Notes under the pieces: model-generated | Database searches by the model: none | The model's input: the letters and a program-made list of their open reading frames with translations, nothing else | Told to the model about the DNA's origin: nothing | NCBI RefSeq assembly: GCF_041929235.1 | Contig: NZ_JBHFNP010000131.1 | Coordinates: forward strand, 121,782 to 185,781 | Direction: 5' to 3' | Length of the DNA: 64,000 nt | DNA from: Microseira sp041929235 | GTDB taxonomy: Bacteria; Cyanobacteriota; Cyanobacteriia; Cyanobacteriales; Aerosakkonemataceae | Made by a program: the position numbers and the translations under genes | Shown: positions 41,064-48,985 of the stretch, in pieces | Position numbering within the stretch: position 1 is the first letter of the stretch | Layout: each line of letters starts with the position of its first letter

Positions 41064-43817
41064 ATGAACGTACCCACCCAACAATCGGAATCTACCTCTA
41101 TCAATTTTAAGCGCCCGGAGTTGCTTGCTCCCGCAGGTAATTGGGATTGTGCTAAAGCTGCTGTGGAAAATGGGGCAGATGCGATTTATTTTGGTTTGGA
41201 GCGGTTTAATGCGCGGATGCGATCGCAAAATTTTACCGAAGCTGATTTACCCCGCTTGATGGAATTTTTGCACCGTAGAGGTGTAAAAGGCTACGTGACT
41301 TTTAATACGCTAATTTTTGCGGGCGAACTAGCAGAAGCAGAACAATATATCCGCACGATTATTGCAGCGGGTGTAGATGCAGCGATCGTTCAAGATGTGG
41401 GAATTTGTCGTGTAATTCGTCACCTCTCGTCAGATTTTCCCATCCATGCTTCTACTCAAATGACTATTACCAGCGCGACTGGGGTAGAGTTTGCTAAGTC
41501 TTTGGGTTGTCAGTTGGTTGTACTGGCGCGGGAATGTTCGCTGAAAGAAATTGATAAAATTCAGCAACAAATAGCAGAAAAAAATGCTTCGTTGCCTTTA
41601 GAAGTATTCGTACACGGTGCTTTGTGCGTGGCATATTCGGGTCAGTGTTTGACTAGCGAAGCATTAGGAGGACGTTCGGCAAATCGCGGCGAATGCGCTC
41701 AAGCTTGTCGGATGCCTTATGAGTTAATTGTAGATGGAAAAGTGGCAGATTTGGGTAACCGGAAATACTTGTTAAGTCCTCAAGATTTAGCGGGGTTAGA
41801 GATATTACCAGAGTTAGTCAAAGCTGGCGTAAGTTCTTTGAAAATTGAAGGGCGTTTGAAAAGTCCTGAGTACGTGGCAAATGTGACTCGAGTTTATCGC
41901 GAAGCATTGGATCGAGTGGAAGAGGACGGGGGGACGCCCCGACGTGGGGACGCGGGGAAGGAAGGGGAGGAAGGGAAGAAGTTTTCTGTTTCTGAACAAG
42001 AAAAATACAACTTGGAAATGGCATTTTCTCGCGGACTTTATACGGGATGGTTTGAGGGAATTAACAATCAAGAATTGGTTCACGCCAGGTTTGGTAAAAA
42101 GCGGGGAGTTTATTTAGGTGAAGTGATTCGCATCCGCAATGAAAAGATAGCGTTGCGGTTAGAAGCACCTGTTAAACCTGGGGATGGGGTTGTGTTTGAT
42201 TGTAATCGCCCGGAAACAAAAGAAGAAGGCGGTCGAGTTTATGCGGTGGAACAAAAAGGTGCCGAAACATTGCTGACTTTTGGACGAGGGGATTTGAACT
42301 GGCGACGGATACAAGTAGGCGATAAAGTTTGGAAAACTAGCGATCCGGAATTAGACAAACAATTGCGTCAGAGTTTCGCTGGGGAAAATCCCAAATTTCA
42401 GCGTCCGATTGGGTTAGAAATTTATGGGGAAATGGGGGGGCATTTGTGCGCGATCGCACGCGACGAATCCGGTCATATAGTTAAAGTAGAATCTGCAATT
42501 ACCCTAGCAGCAGCGCAGAATCAACCCCTGACAACCAAACGATTGCAAGAACAATTCGGGCGCTTGGGCAATACTCCTTTTTGTTTAGGGGAATTGACAA
42601 ATCACCTCAAGGGTGATGTGATGTTGCCCGTAAGCGAATTGAACCGCTTGCGGCGAGAGATTGTATCCCAGTTAGAAGAATTGAGAGCGAAACCTAAACG
42701 TTGGGAATTGCGGAAAGATGCTGCTATTACAGATTTATTGCCAGCTAAAAAAACTGTGGCACAAGTTGGGCATAACTCTTGTGGGGTGGGCATCTTGCCC
42801 GCAGCACAAGTAGAGGATAACTCTTGTGGGGTGGGCATCTTGCCCGCAGCACAAGTAGAGGATAACTCTTGTGGGGTGGGCATCTTGCCCGCCGCGATAT
42901 TACAAGAGACGGGCGAGACGCCCATCCCACAAAACTATCAACCAAATATCGCTAATGTTCAAGGCACCAACTTAATTGTGTTAGTACGTTCTATGCAACA
43001 ACTGCAAACAGCATTAGCAGCGGGAATAGAGACCATTTACTGCGAATTTGAAGATCCCCGTGCTTATGGTAAAGCAGTGCAGTTTGTCCGCGAAAATCAA
43101 ACAGTTGCTAACCAAACAATTTGGGTGGCACCGCCGCGAATTACCAAACCGGGGGAAAACTGGATTTTGCAACAAGTGCGTTCCTGCGAAGCGGATGGAT
43201 ATTTGGTACGAAACTACGACCAATTGCAATTTTTTGGTGCAGATAGATGCATCGGGGATTTTTCCCTCAACGTCGCCAATGCTTTAACGGCGGATTATTT
43301 TAAGCAGCAATTTAAACTAGAAAGGTTAACGGCATCTTACGATTTGAATATCAATCAATTGGAAGACTTGCTTGTTAGTTGTCCGCCTAATTGGTTTGAG
43401 GTAACAATTCACCAACACATGCCGATGTTTCATATGGAACATTGCGTTTTCTGTGCGTTTTTGTCCGAGGGAACCGATTATACTAACTGCGGTCGTCCTT
43501 GCGAAAAGTACGAAGTGAAAATGCGAGACCGTGTCGGTAGCGAACACATCCTCCAGGCAGATGCAGGTTGTCGCAATACCGTATATAACGGCACAGCACA
43601 AACAGGTGCAGAGTACGTGCAGCACATGCGATCGCTCTCCTTGTGCAACTTCCGCATCGAATTCGTCAACGAAACACCCGCACAAGTAACCCAGACAATT
43701 AATCGGTATCGTCAACTACTGCAAGGAGAAATAACAGCTGCCCAACTTTGGCGAGAACTAAAACTGCAAAATCAACTAGGCGTTACAAGGGGTTCTTTGG
43801 GATTAACATCTACCTGA
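41064..43817 (+). CDS. U32 family peptidase / RlhA-like protein with in-frame REP insertions
   Basis: 917 aa. The U32 core covers about residues 17-290: PELLAPAGNWDCAKAAVENG, ADAIYFGLERFNARMRSQNF, HASTQMTITSATGVEFAKSL, EVFVHGALCVAYSGQC, GGRSANRGECAQACRMPYEL and SLKIEGRLKSPEYVANVTRV. The C-terminal third includes HMPMFHMEHCVFCAFLSEG and CGRPCEKYEVKMRDRVG, with clustered Cys typical of long U32 proteins (Fe-S associated; RlhA-type rRNA hydroxylation has been shown for a relative). Two repeat insertions are translated: EEDGGTPRRGDAGKEGEEGK (about 290) and three tandem copies of NSCGVGILPA (about 570-615). Confidence 0.9.
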   Translation: MNVPTQQSESTSINFKRPELLAPAGNWDCAKAAVENGADAIYFGLERFNARMRSQNFTEADLPRLMEFLHRRGVKGYVTFNTLIFAGELAEAEQYIRTIIAAGVDAAIVQDVGICRVIRHLSSDFPIHASTQMTITSATGVEFAKSLGCQLVVLARECSLKEIDKIQQQIAEKNASLPLEVFVHGALCVAYSGQCLTSEALGGRSANRGECAQACRMPYELIVDGKVADLGNRKYLLSPQDLAGLEILPELVKAGVSSLKIEGRLKSPEYVANVTRVYREALDRVEEDGGTPRRGDAGKEGEEGKKFSVSEQEKYNLEMAFSRGLYTGWFEGINNQELVHARFGKKRGVYLGEVIRIRNEKIALRLEAPVKPGDGVVFDCNRPETKEEGGRVYAVEQKGAETLLTFGRGDLNWRRIQVGDKVWKTSDPELDKQLRQSFAGENPKFQRPIGLEIYGEMGGHLCAIARDESGHIVKVESAITLAAAQNQPLTTKRLQEQFGRLGNTPFCLGELTNHLKGDVMLPVSELNRLRREIVSQLEELRAKPKRWELRKDAAITDLLPAKKTVAQVGHNSCGVGILPAAQVEDNSCGVGILPAAQVEDNSCGVGILPAAILQETGETPIPQNYQPNIANVQGTNLIVLVRSMQQLQTALAAGIETIYCEFEDPRAYGKAVQFVRENQTVANQTIWVAPPRITKPGENWILQQVRSCEADGYLVRNYDQLQFFGADRCIGDFSLNVANALTADYFKQQFKLERLTASYDLNINQLEDLLVSCPPNWFEVTIHQHMPMFHMEHCVFCAFLSEGTDYTNCGRPCEKYEVKMRDRVGSEHILQADAGCRNTVYNGTAQTGAEYVQHMRSLSLCNFRIEFVNETPAQVTQTINRYRQLLQGEITAAQLWRELKLQNQLGVTRGSLGLTST

Positions 43818-43825
43818 CACCTACT

Positions 43826-43905
43826 AGGCACTGTTCGTAGTAGGCGCTTGAGCGCCGCAACAACTAAACTGTTCGTAGTAGGCGCTAAAGCGCCGAAACC
43901 ATCAC
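43826..43905. repeat. Two REP units upstream of the RAYT gene
   Basis: Two copies of GTTCGTAGTAGGCGC followed by TTGAGCGCC or TAAAGCGCC (about 43830-43858 and 43871-43899). Each is a small hairpin (GGCGC..GCGCC) with a GTAGTAG head, the same core as the arrays at 44591-44900 and 48267-48484. REP hairpins flanking a RAYT are the expected substrates of that enzyme. Confidence 0.85.
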
Positions 43906-43936
43906 TCTAGATCAATTTCATCACAAAATAACTAAC

Positions 43937-44590
43937 ATGTACGAATATCGCCACTTAACCCAAGAACAAAAAGCACAATTAGTTCAAGATCGCAAACTTC
44001 GTGGTTTTCCACCTCACGAACCTCCTCACCCCGTGCGCGACCAAGTTTTTTACATATTGACAGCAGCTTGTTACGAACATCGGTGTCATATGAAATCCGC
44101 TCTGCGTCGTCAACAAATACTCAATTTGCTGTTTGAAAAATTTATAAACGTAGGGATGGAAATACGAGCTTGGGTTGTTTTGCCGAATCACTATCATTTA
44201 TTAGTGAAGGTTAATAGTGACGCTGAAGATCCTACTACTAACTATTACGATTACGGCGCCCAAGCGCCTACTACTAACTTTGATAATTTGGGACAAATAT
44301 TTCGTTCAGTTCATGGTGTTTCTTCTCGGCAATGGAATTTGTCAGACAATGTAACTAAACGTAAAGTTTGGTTTCGTTATAGCGATCGCGCAATTCGTTC
44401 CGAACGGCACTATTATACAACCTTGAACTATATTCACTACAATCCCGTCAAACATGGATGGGCAAAATCTCCTTATGATTGGGTTGAAAGCAGCGTACAT
44501 TGGTATTTAGAACATTATAAAAGGGAATGGTTAAGAGATTTGTGGGTTAAATACCCCGTTCGAGATTATGGTAAAGAATGGGATAATTAG
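43937..44590 (+). CDS. REP-associated tyrosine transposase (RAYT)
   Basis: 217 aa. HUH-type Y1 transposase signature PNHYHLLVKV with the downstream YYTTLNYIHYNPVKHGWA block carrying the likely catalytic Tyr. VFYILTAACYEHRCHMKSAL and GMEIRAWVVLPNHYHLLV are RAYT hallmarks. It is flanked on both sides by REP repeats with a GTAGTAGGCG core. One REP-like unit (GGCGCCCAAGCGCCTACTAC) lies inside the gene at about 44257 and encodes YGAQAPTTN. RAYTs are single-copy, domesticated relatives of IS200 transposases that spread REP sequences. Start ATG at 43937. Confidence 0.9.
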   Translation: MYEYRHLTQEQKAQLVQDRKLRGFPPHEPPHPVRDQVFYILTAACYEHRCHMKSALRRQQILNLLFEKFINVGMEIRAWVVLPNHYHLLVKVNSDAEDPTTNYYDYGAQAPTTNFDNLGQIFRSVHGVSSRQWNLSDNVTKRKVWFRYSDRAIRSERHYYTTLNYIHYNPVKHGWAKSPYDWVESSVHWYLEHYKREWLRDLWVKYPVRDYGKEWDN

Positions 44591-44900
44591 GTTCGTAGTA
44601 GGCGATTTATCGCCCGAGGTCGAGGTACTGAACTACCTACTACGAACTTAATCTTAGTTGGATGATACAAGCGGTTCGTAGTAGGCGATTTATCGCCGCA
44701 GGTCGAGGTACTGAACTACCTACTACGAACTTAATCTTAGTTGGATGATACAAGCAGTTCGTAGTAGGCGATTGATCGCCGCAGGTCGAGGTACTGAACT
44801 ACCTACTACGAACTTAATCTTAGTTGGATGATACAAGCAGTTCGTAGTAGGCGATTGATCGCCCGAGGTCGAGGTACTGAACTACCTACTACGAACTTAA
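44591..44900. repeat. REP array downstream of RAYT: four copies, 83-bp period
   Basis: Units begin at 44591, 44674, 44757 and 44840. Each contains GTTCGTAGTAGGCGATTTATC (or GATTGATC), GCC, then GGTCGAGGTACTGAACTACC and TACTACGAACTTAATC. The GTTCGTAGTAG head and CTACTACGAAC tail are inverted repeats, so each unit folds into a long hairpin. The last unit stops directly against the DGR-like template repeat (44904). Confidence 0.92.
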
Positions 44901-44903
44901 ATT

Positions 44904-44994
44904 CCTGTTCCTATTGCCCAGCGCGTTCCTGTTGCGGTTGGCACTGCGGCAATTGACCGCATTGTTGTTCCACGAACCACCACGCTGCACTCGG
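44904..44994 (-). other. DGR template repeat (TR)-like sequence
   Basis: 91 bp aligned without gaps to the 3' end of the FGE-like gene (45308-45398). On the minus strand, in the frame of that gene, it reads GGSWNNNAVNCRSANRNRN then ALGNRNRN. AAC/AAT codons occupy the positions that differ in the variable repeat, the hallmark of DGR templates. Of 10 mismatches, 8 fall at template adenines (plus-strand T at 44909, 44932, 44939, 44953, 44954, 44963, 44966, 44969) and become T, C or G. The other two are at 44959 and 44988. The sequence lacks an open start. Confidence 0.88.
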
Positions 44995-45000
44995 AAGTGC

Positions 45001-45277
45001 CTGCCCCTTCTCCACTCTCTCGCTTGTACGAGAAAAATGGATACTCTTTTAATTTCTCCGAAAAACGGTTGTTTTTAAATCCTAGAAACCCAGTTTTTTG
45101 GAAAAACCGGGTTTCTGAAAAAAAATTCGCTCCGCCTTCGGCAAAAGAGAGAAAAAGAAAAAGAGCAAAGGACTAAAGGGTTAAAGGGAAGAGAAGAAGA
45201 GTCATCGCCAGCAGAAATCAAAACACTGGCAACCAAAAAGGCGGAAACTAAAAATTCGAAAACCAAACGCCCGGAAT
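45001..45277. other. Spacer between template-like repeat and variable gene
   Basis: Gene-free. It holds an ACCCAGTTTTTTGGAAAAACC-type CCGGTTTCT palindrome (about 45087-45118) and an A/G-rich tract (about 45140-45200). In DGRs this interval, transcribed with TR, can carry the structured RNA needed for cDNA priming. I see no confirmed structure. Confidence 0.4.
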
Positions 45278-48256
45278 CTAAGAAACCGCAACCCGAAATC
45301 CGAAAACCCTGTACCTATTGCCCAGCGCGTTCCTGATGCGGTAGGCACTGCGGCAAAGGACCCCATCGTCGTCCCACGAACCACCACGCTGGACTCGGTA
45401 ATCAGATCCACCAGTTTCCCAAGAACTTCCATCAGTAGGCGCGTCATTATAGTTATCGTGCCAGCGATCGCTGCACCATTCCCAAACAGTCCCGTGCATA
45501 TCGTATAACCCAAAGGCATTCGGCGGAAAACTCCCCACCGGGGTTGTTTCTTGGCGGTAAAGTCCTTTTGGCGCCGAAGCAAAGGGGTAGTTTCCGTCAT
45601 AATTGACTAAATCGGGGGTAATAGTGTCGCCCAAGTGGAAAGGTGTCGTTGTACCCCCACGACAAGCATATTCCCACTCCGCCTCGCTGGGTAAGCGATA
45701 ATTTTTCCCCGTTTTTTGCGACAATTTGCCACAGAATTCCATGGCATCTTGCCACGATACGTTTTCTACCGGACGTTTCGCACCTTTGAAACTAGAAGGG
45801 TTATTTCCCATCACCGCTTGCCATTGTTCTTGAGTGATGGGATATTTGCCCATAAAGAAAGGTTGTACGGTTACTTGATGTACGGGTTGTTCGCCAGAGT
45901 ATTCCGATGAACCCATTTCAAATGTTCCCCCCGGAATGTAAACCATTTCCAAGTTGATACCATTACCCAATTCTGCCAATTTCTGGATTGCTTTACCCGG
46001 TTTGCGACTAATTTCGCGCCCTTGGGCATTGACTGTAATAATCTCAAAATGAAATTCTTGCCCTTTAGATTCCTCTTCTTCTCGCTGCTTTTGTTTTTTC
46101 TCCTCTTCCTCCACTTTTCGCCGTTCCTCTTCTTCCCGATGCTGGCGCTTTTTCTCATCCCACACGCCTTGTGCCACATCGCGGTTGTGGGCAACTACTG
46201 GTAAATTGGGATTGATGCTTAATGCTTGGTTGTAGTCAGCTATTGCTCGTTCGGATTCGTCCAATTTGTCATAAGCATTGGCATTATTTGGATTCAATAT
46301 CAATACTTTGGTGTAATCTTCAATTGCCGCTTGATACTCGCCTAATTTAGCATAAGCCAATCCCCGATTGTAATTAGCGTCAGCTAAATCGGGATTGATT
46401 TGAATCACTTGGTTGAAGTCATCAATAGCGGCTAGATATTTTTCCTCTTTGCCATGTTGAATTTCCCGGGTGTAGCAAGACTTAACAACACTAAAATTGC
46501 GATTTTTACCCACAGCATCTAAACAGCTATTAAGCTTCTCAACGTAACTCAAATCGTCGATTGTCAAAGCTGAATCTAAGGCATCTAATAGTTCGCCTTC
46601 CCCCCAGAAACCGGGTTTTTCTAAAAAACCCGGTTTCTTTAAGTTTAGCCAAGCTTTTACCGACTCAAATATTTGCGCTTCTGCCCAATGTTTTTTTGGC
46701 AATCTGAGAATACTTTCGGCTAAATTTAACCACATTTCTGCAACCCACGCCGATTCTTCTTGCCCAATAACATTATACAGTTTCCTGTAAAAATTTACAA
46801 CAATTTCTGCTAAATTATCCTGTTCTTCTGAGGGTATTTCTCCCAGCAAATCGGGCAAAATTTGAGGCAACAGGGGCGGCTGGCGGACTTCAGGGGAAAC
46901 GTGAACTAAAAAGTATTCATCGGCAAGCAAACCCGCGATGATGCAATGACAAATGCCGATAAATTGACGCAATTGATTGTAATCGTTTTGATGGATACTG
47001 TAGAGGCGTTCAATTTCGCTGGGGTCATCGCCATCTTCTATACACAGCCGCTCGTTTTCAATTATTTCCAAGTTTCGGCGATACCGCTTTACCGTCTCCA
47101 TCCCGTAGCGGTTATCAAATTCTTCGGCATTTTTCCCCGCAGCGATGTGCTTGTCTCGCTTTTCTTTCCACCGCAAGGCGCGCTGTTTAGCAAAGTCGAA
47201 AAGCACTTCTTGCCAAGGCAGCATAGTAATAGCTGATTTGTAGCGGTAAGTAGCCCAATTTAAACCCCAATAACCAAAGCGGAGATTGAAATAATCCCCT
47301 TCAGCAGCAGATTCTAAAATTAAAGTAGGCTCGGTTTTTAAGCCGCGAAACATTGATTTTGTAGCTGCTTGGCTGTGGAAAAACTTACTCGTCCAAGCAC
47401 CTGAGAGGAATTCAATTGGACGCCCTTGGGCTGAATATTTTTCAAAGAACTGTTGCAGGTAGGCTCCCAGTGTTTCTTCCATATCGGGAAAGTCTTTTGC
47501 TGCATCATTTCCATCGCCGGAACGGTCGAACCGCAGGCTGGGAGGCGAGAGAAAAACTCGCAGGGGAATCGGATTTTGATTTGGATTAGAGTGGAGAAGA
47601 TCTTCGGCAATTAACCAAATGGGGTAGTTGTTTTGCCGTTGCTGTTCGTGGATAACTTCTATAGCAGTTTGGCGGTGATAAATTCTCAGTTCGCGAGCGA
47701 GTTCGGCATCGAGGGCTTTAAGTTCTAGTTGCAGTTCTTTTTGCTGTTCGATGCACCATTTTTGCAGGTTTGACCGGAAAATTTCTAGTTGGACTTGGTG
47801 TTCGCGGTTGAGTTTACCTTCCTTGGCTTGAAATTCGCGGTTGAGCTTTGCTATTTCGGCTTGCAATTCCATGTTGAGGCGGGCAAGTTTTTCTTGGTGT
47901 TTGCGGTTTTTCTGGCCTTCACTCGCTTGGAATTCGCGGTTTAGTAATGCTTCTTGGGTTTGTAATTCGCGGGTAAGTCTTGCTAGTTCTGATTGTAAGG
48001 AACTATTTAGATCGTTTTGTTCAGCTTGAAATTCTAGGTTGGCTTGGCGCTGGAATTCTTGTAATGCTAGTTCTTGTTTGCGGAGTTGTTGCCGACTTTC
48101 TTCGAGTCTTTGATTGGCTTCAATGGTTAAATCTGTGTTGCGGGTTAGGGTTTCTGCTTGTCTGTCGGCTTGGTAAACTGTGGGAGTAAATACGGCTTTT
48201 ACTCCGTCCCAAACTTTACCCCAAAATCCTTTTTCTCCTGGTAATGTGCGTGTCAT
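45278..48256 (-). CDS. Coiled-coil/TPR/FGE-like protein with DGR variable repeat (candidate diversified receptor)
   Basis: 992 aa. Long N-terminal coiled coil (about 30-200; REFQAKEGKLNREHQVQL). Middle region (about 210-620) of unrecognised type. TPR repeats at about 625-710 (YLAAIDDFNQVIQINPDLAD; YQAAIEDYTKVLILNPNNAN). Charged KQREEEE linker. C-terminal FGE-sulfatase/C-type-lectin fold (about 775-992: MVYIPGGTFEMGSSEYSGEQ, VSWQDAMEFCGKLSQKTGKN, RLPSEAEWEYACRGGTTTPF, YDMHGTVWEWCSDRWHD). The last 40 residues contain the variable repeat (GGSWDDDGVLCRSAYRIRN, residues about 953-983), paired with the TR at 44904-44994. Likely a ligand-binding sensor diversified by retrohoming. A CCGGTTTCT repeat is translated inside it as KKPGFLEKPGF (about residue 545). 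Confidence 0.88.
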   Translation of the reverse strand: MTRTLPGEKGFWGKVWDGVKAVFTPTVYQADRQAETLTRNTDLTIEANQRLEESRQQLRKQELALQEFQRQANLEFQAEQNDLNSSLQSELARLTRELQTQEALLNREFQASEGQKNRKHQEKLARLNMELQAEIAKLNREFQAKEGKLNREHQVQLEIFRSNLQKWCIEQQKELQLELKALDAELARELRIYHRQTAIEVIHEQQRQNNYPIWLIAEDLLHSNPNQNPIPLRVFLSPPSLRFDRSGDGNDAAKDFPDMEETLGAYLQQFFEKYSAQGRPIEFLSGAWTSKFFHSQAATKSMFRGLKTEPTLILESAAEGDYFNLRFGYWGLNWATYRYKSAITMLPWQEVLFDFAKQRALRWKEKRDKHIAAGKNAEEFDNRYGMETVKRYRRNLEIIENERLCIEDGDDPSEIERLYSIHQNDYNQLRQFIGICHCIIAGLLADEYFLVHVSPEVRQPPLLPQILPDLLGEIPSEEQDNLAEIVVNFYRKLYNVIGQEESAWVAEMWLNLAESILRLPKKHWAEAQIFESVKAWLNLKKPGFLEKPGFWGEGELLDALDSALTIDDLSYVEKLNSCLDAVGKNRNFSVVKSCYTREIQHGKEEKYLAAIDDFNQVIQINPDLADANYNRGLAYAKLGEYQAAIEDYTKVLILNPNNANAYDKLDESERAIADYNQALSINPNLPVVAHNRDVAQGVWDEKKRQHREEEERRKVEEEEKKQKQREEEESKGQEFHFEIITVNAQGREISRKPGKAIQKLAELGNGINLEMVYIPGGTFEMGSSEYSGEQPVHQVTVQPFFMGKYPITQEQWQAVMGNNPSSFKGAKRPVENVSWQDAMEFCGKLSQKTGKNYRLPSEAEWEYACRGGTTTPFHLGDTITPDLVNYDGNYPFASAPKGLYRQETTPVGSFPPNAFGLYDMHGTVWEWCSDRWHDNYNDAPTDGSSWETGGSDYRVQRGGSWDDDGVLCRSAYRIRNALGNRYRVFGFRVAVS
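45308..45398 (-). other. DGR variable repeat (VR)-like segment
   Basis: 3' end of the FGE-like gene. Gap-free match to 44904-44994 with mismatches concentrated at template adenines (see that entry). The changes replace Asn in the template by Asp (three), Leu, Tyr (two) and Ile. It is followed by GTTTTCGGATTTCGGGTTGC, which is absent from the template copy and could include the initiation-type sequence. Confidence 0.88.
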
Positions 48257-48266
48257 TTGTTTGTTT

Positions 48267-48484
48267 TAGTTAGTAGTAGGCGCCCAAGCGCCGTCAGTTA
48301 GTAGTAGGCGCCCAAGCGCTGTCAGTCAGTTAGTAGTAGGCGCCCAAGCGCCGTCAGTCAGTTAGTAGTAGGCGCCCAAGCGCCGTCAGTCAGTTAGTAG
48401 TAGGCGCCCAAGCGCCGTCAGTCAGTTAGTAGTAGGCGCCCAAGCGCCGTCAGTCAGTTAGTAGTAGGCGCTTAAGCGCCGTCA
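48267..48484. repeat. REP array: seven copies of TTAGTAGTAGGCGCCCAAGCG
   Basis: Units start at about 48269, 48298, 48330, 48362, 48394, 48426 and 48458 (mostly 32-bp period). Each is a GGCGCCCAAGCGCC hairpin with a TTAGTAGTA head and GTCAGTCAG spacer. It has the same REP core as the RAYT-flanking units, so it is probably mobilised by the same RAYT. It lies just upstream of the variable gene's start codon (48254-48256) and may include or displace its promoter. Confidence 0.92.
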
Positions 48485-48985
48485 AAGGATGGGGAGGCCT
48501 CGCCTCCATCTGCGTTCCCAGGCAGGAGCCTGGGAACGAGGGGGGGGAGGGGTTAAAAGGTGCCGCCACGGACTACGAATAGCATATGAGCAGCGCGTTC
48601 TAAGTCGGTATCGGCTCTACCTATTTCTTTGCCGTTTTCTTGATAGATATGTCGTCGGGGGAATTGTGCATTGGATTATACAAAAATAATATTTGCTATT
48701 TTGGCAAATTAGTTTGCCTATTGCCCAGGTCGCTAGCGCTGTAAGGGAGTGGGTATTGTAGGGCGAGCAGATGTCACCAGAAACCCGGTTTCTAGAACAA
48801 ACCGGGTTTATGTGAATTTACGCTTCAAGACATAGGCGTTCTCTACCTTAAGGTAGTAGAATTCACCCGGTTAAACTTACAAAATGTTTATGAAATTGTT
48901 GAGCGAGTTAGGATTCAAACCCGGTTTCGCTCGCCTGGTGAATCGATTGAAAGCAGTTTAAAGTTTCAGTTTTTAGGAGATGATT
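48485..48985. other. Gene-free stretch with a gene fragment and palindromes
   Basis: GCGTTCCCAGGCAGGAGCC / TGGGAACG hairpin at about 48511-48538. On the minus strand 48553-48675 is a 40-codon fragment ending in TAA (PRRHIYQENGKEIGRADTDL, ERAAHMLFVVRGGTF) without a start. It is probably the 3' remnant of a gene I do not recognise. An ACCCGGTTTCTAGAACAAACC repeat lies at about 48783. The promoter of the glycosyltransferase lies upstream of 48975 (AGGAG ribosome site). Confidence 0.5.

Noticed and set aside
44591..44900. CRISPR array
   Set aside because: Units of 83 bp are repeated throughout, with no unique spacers, and each is a REP hairpin like those around the RAYT. No cas gene is nearby.
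45278..48256. True formylglycine-generating (sulfatase-maturing) enzyme
   Set aside because: The FGE-like fold is fused to coiled-coil and TPR modules and ends in a DGR variable repeat, and no sulfatase is nearby. A ligand-binding role fits better.
48267..48484. CRISPR array
   Set aside because: The 32-bp units are contiguous with no spacers. The GGCGCCCAAGCGCC hairpin core marks them as REP.
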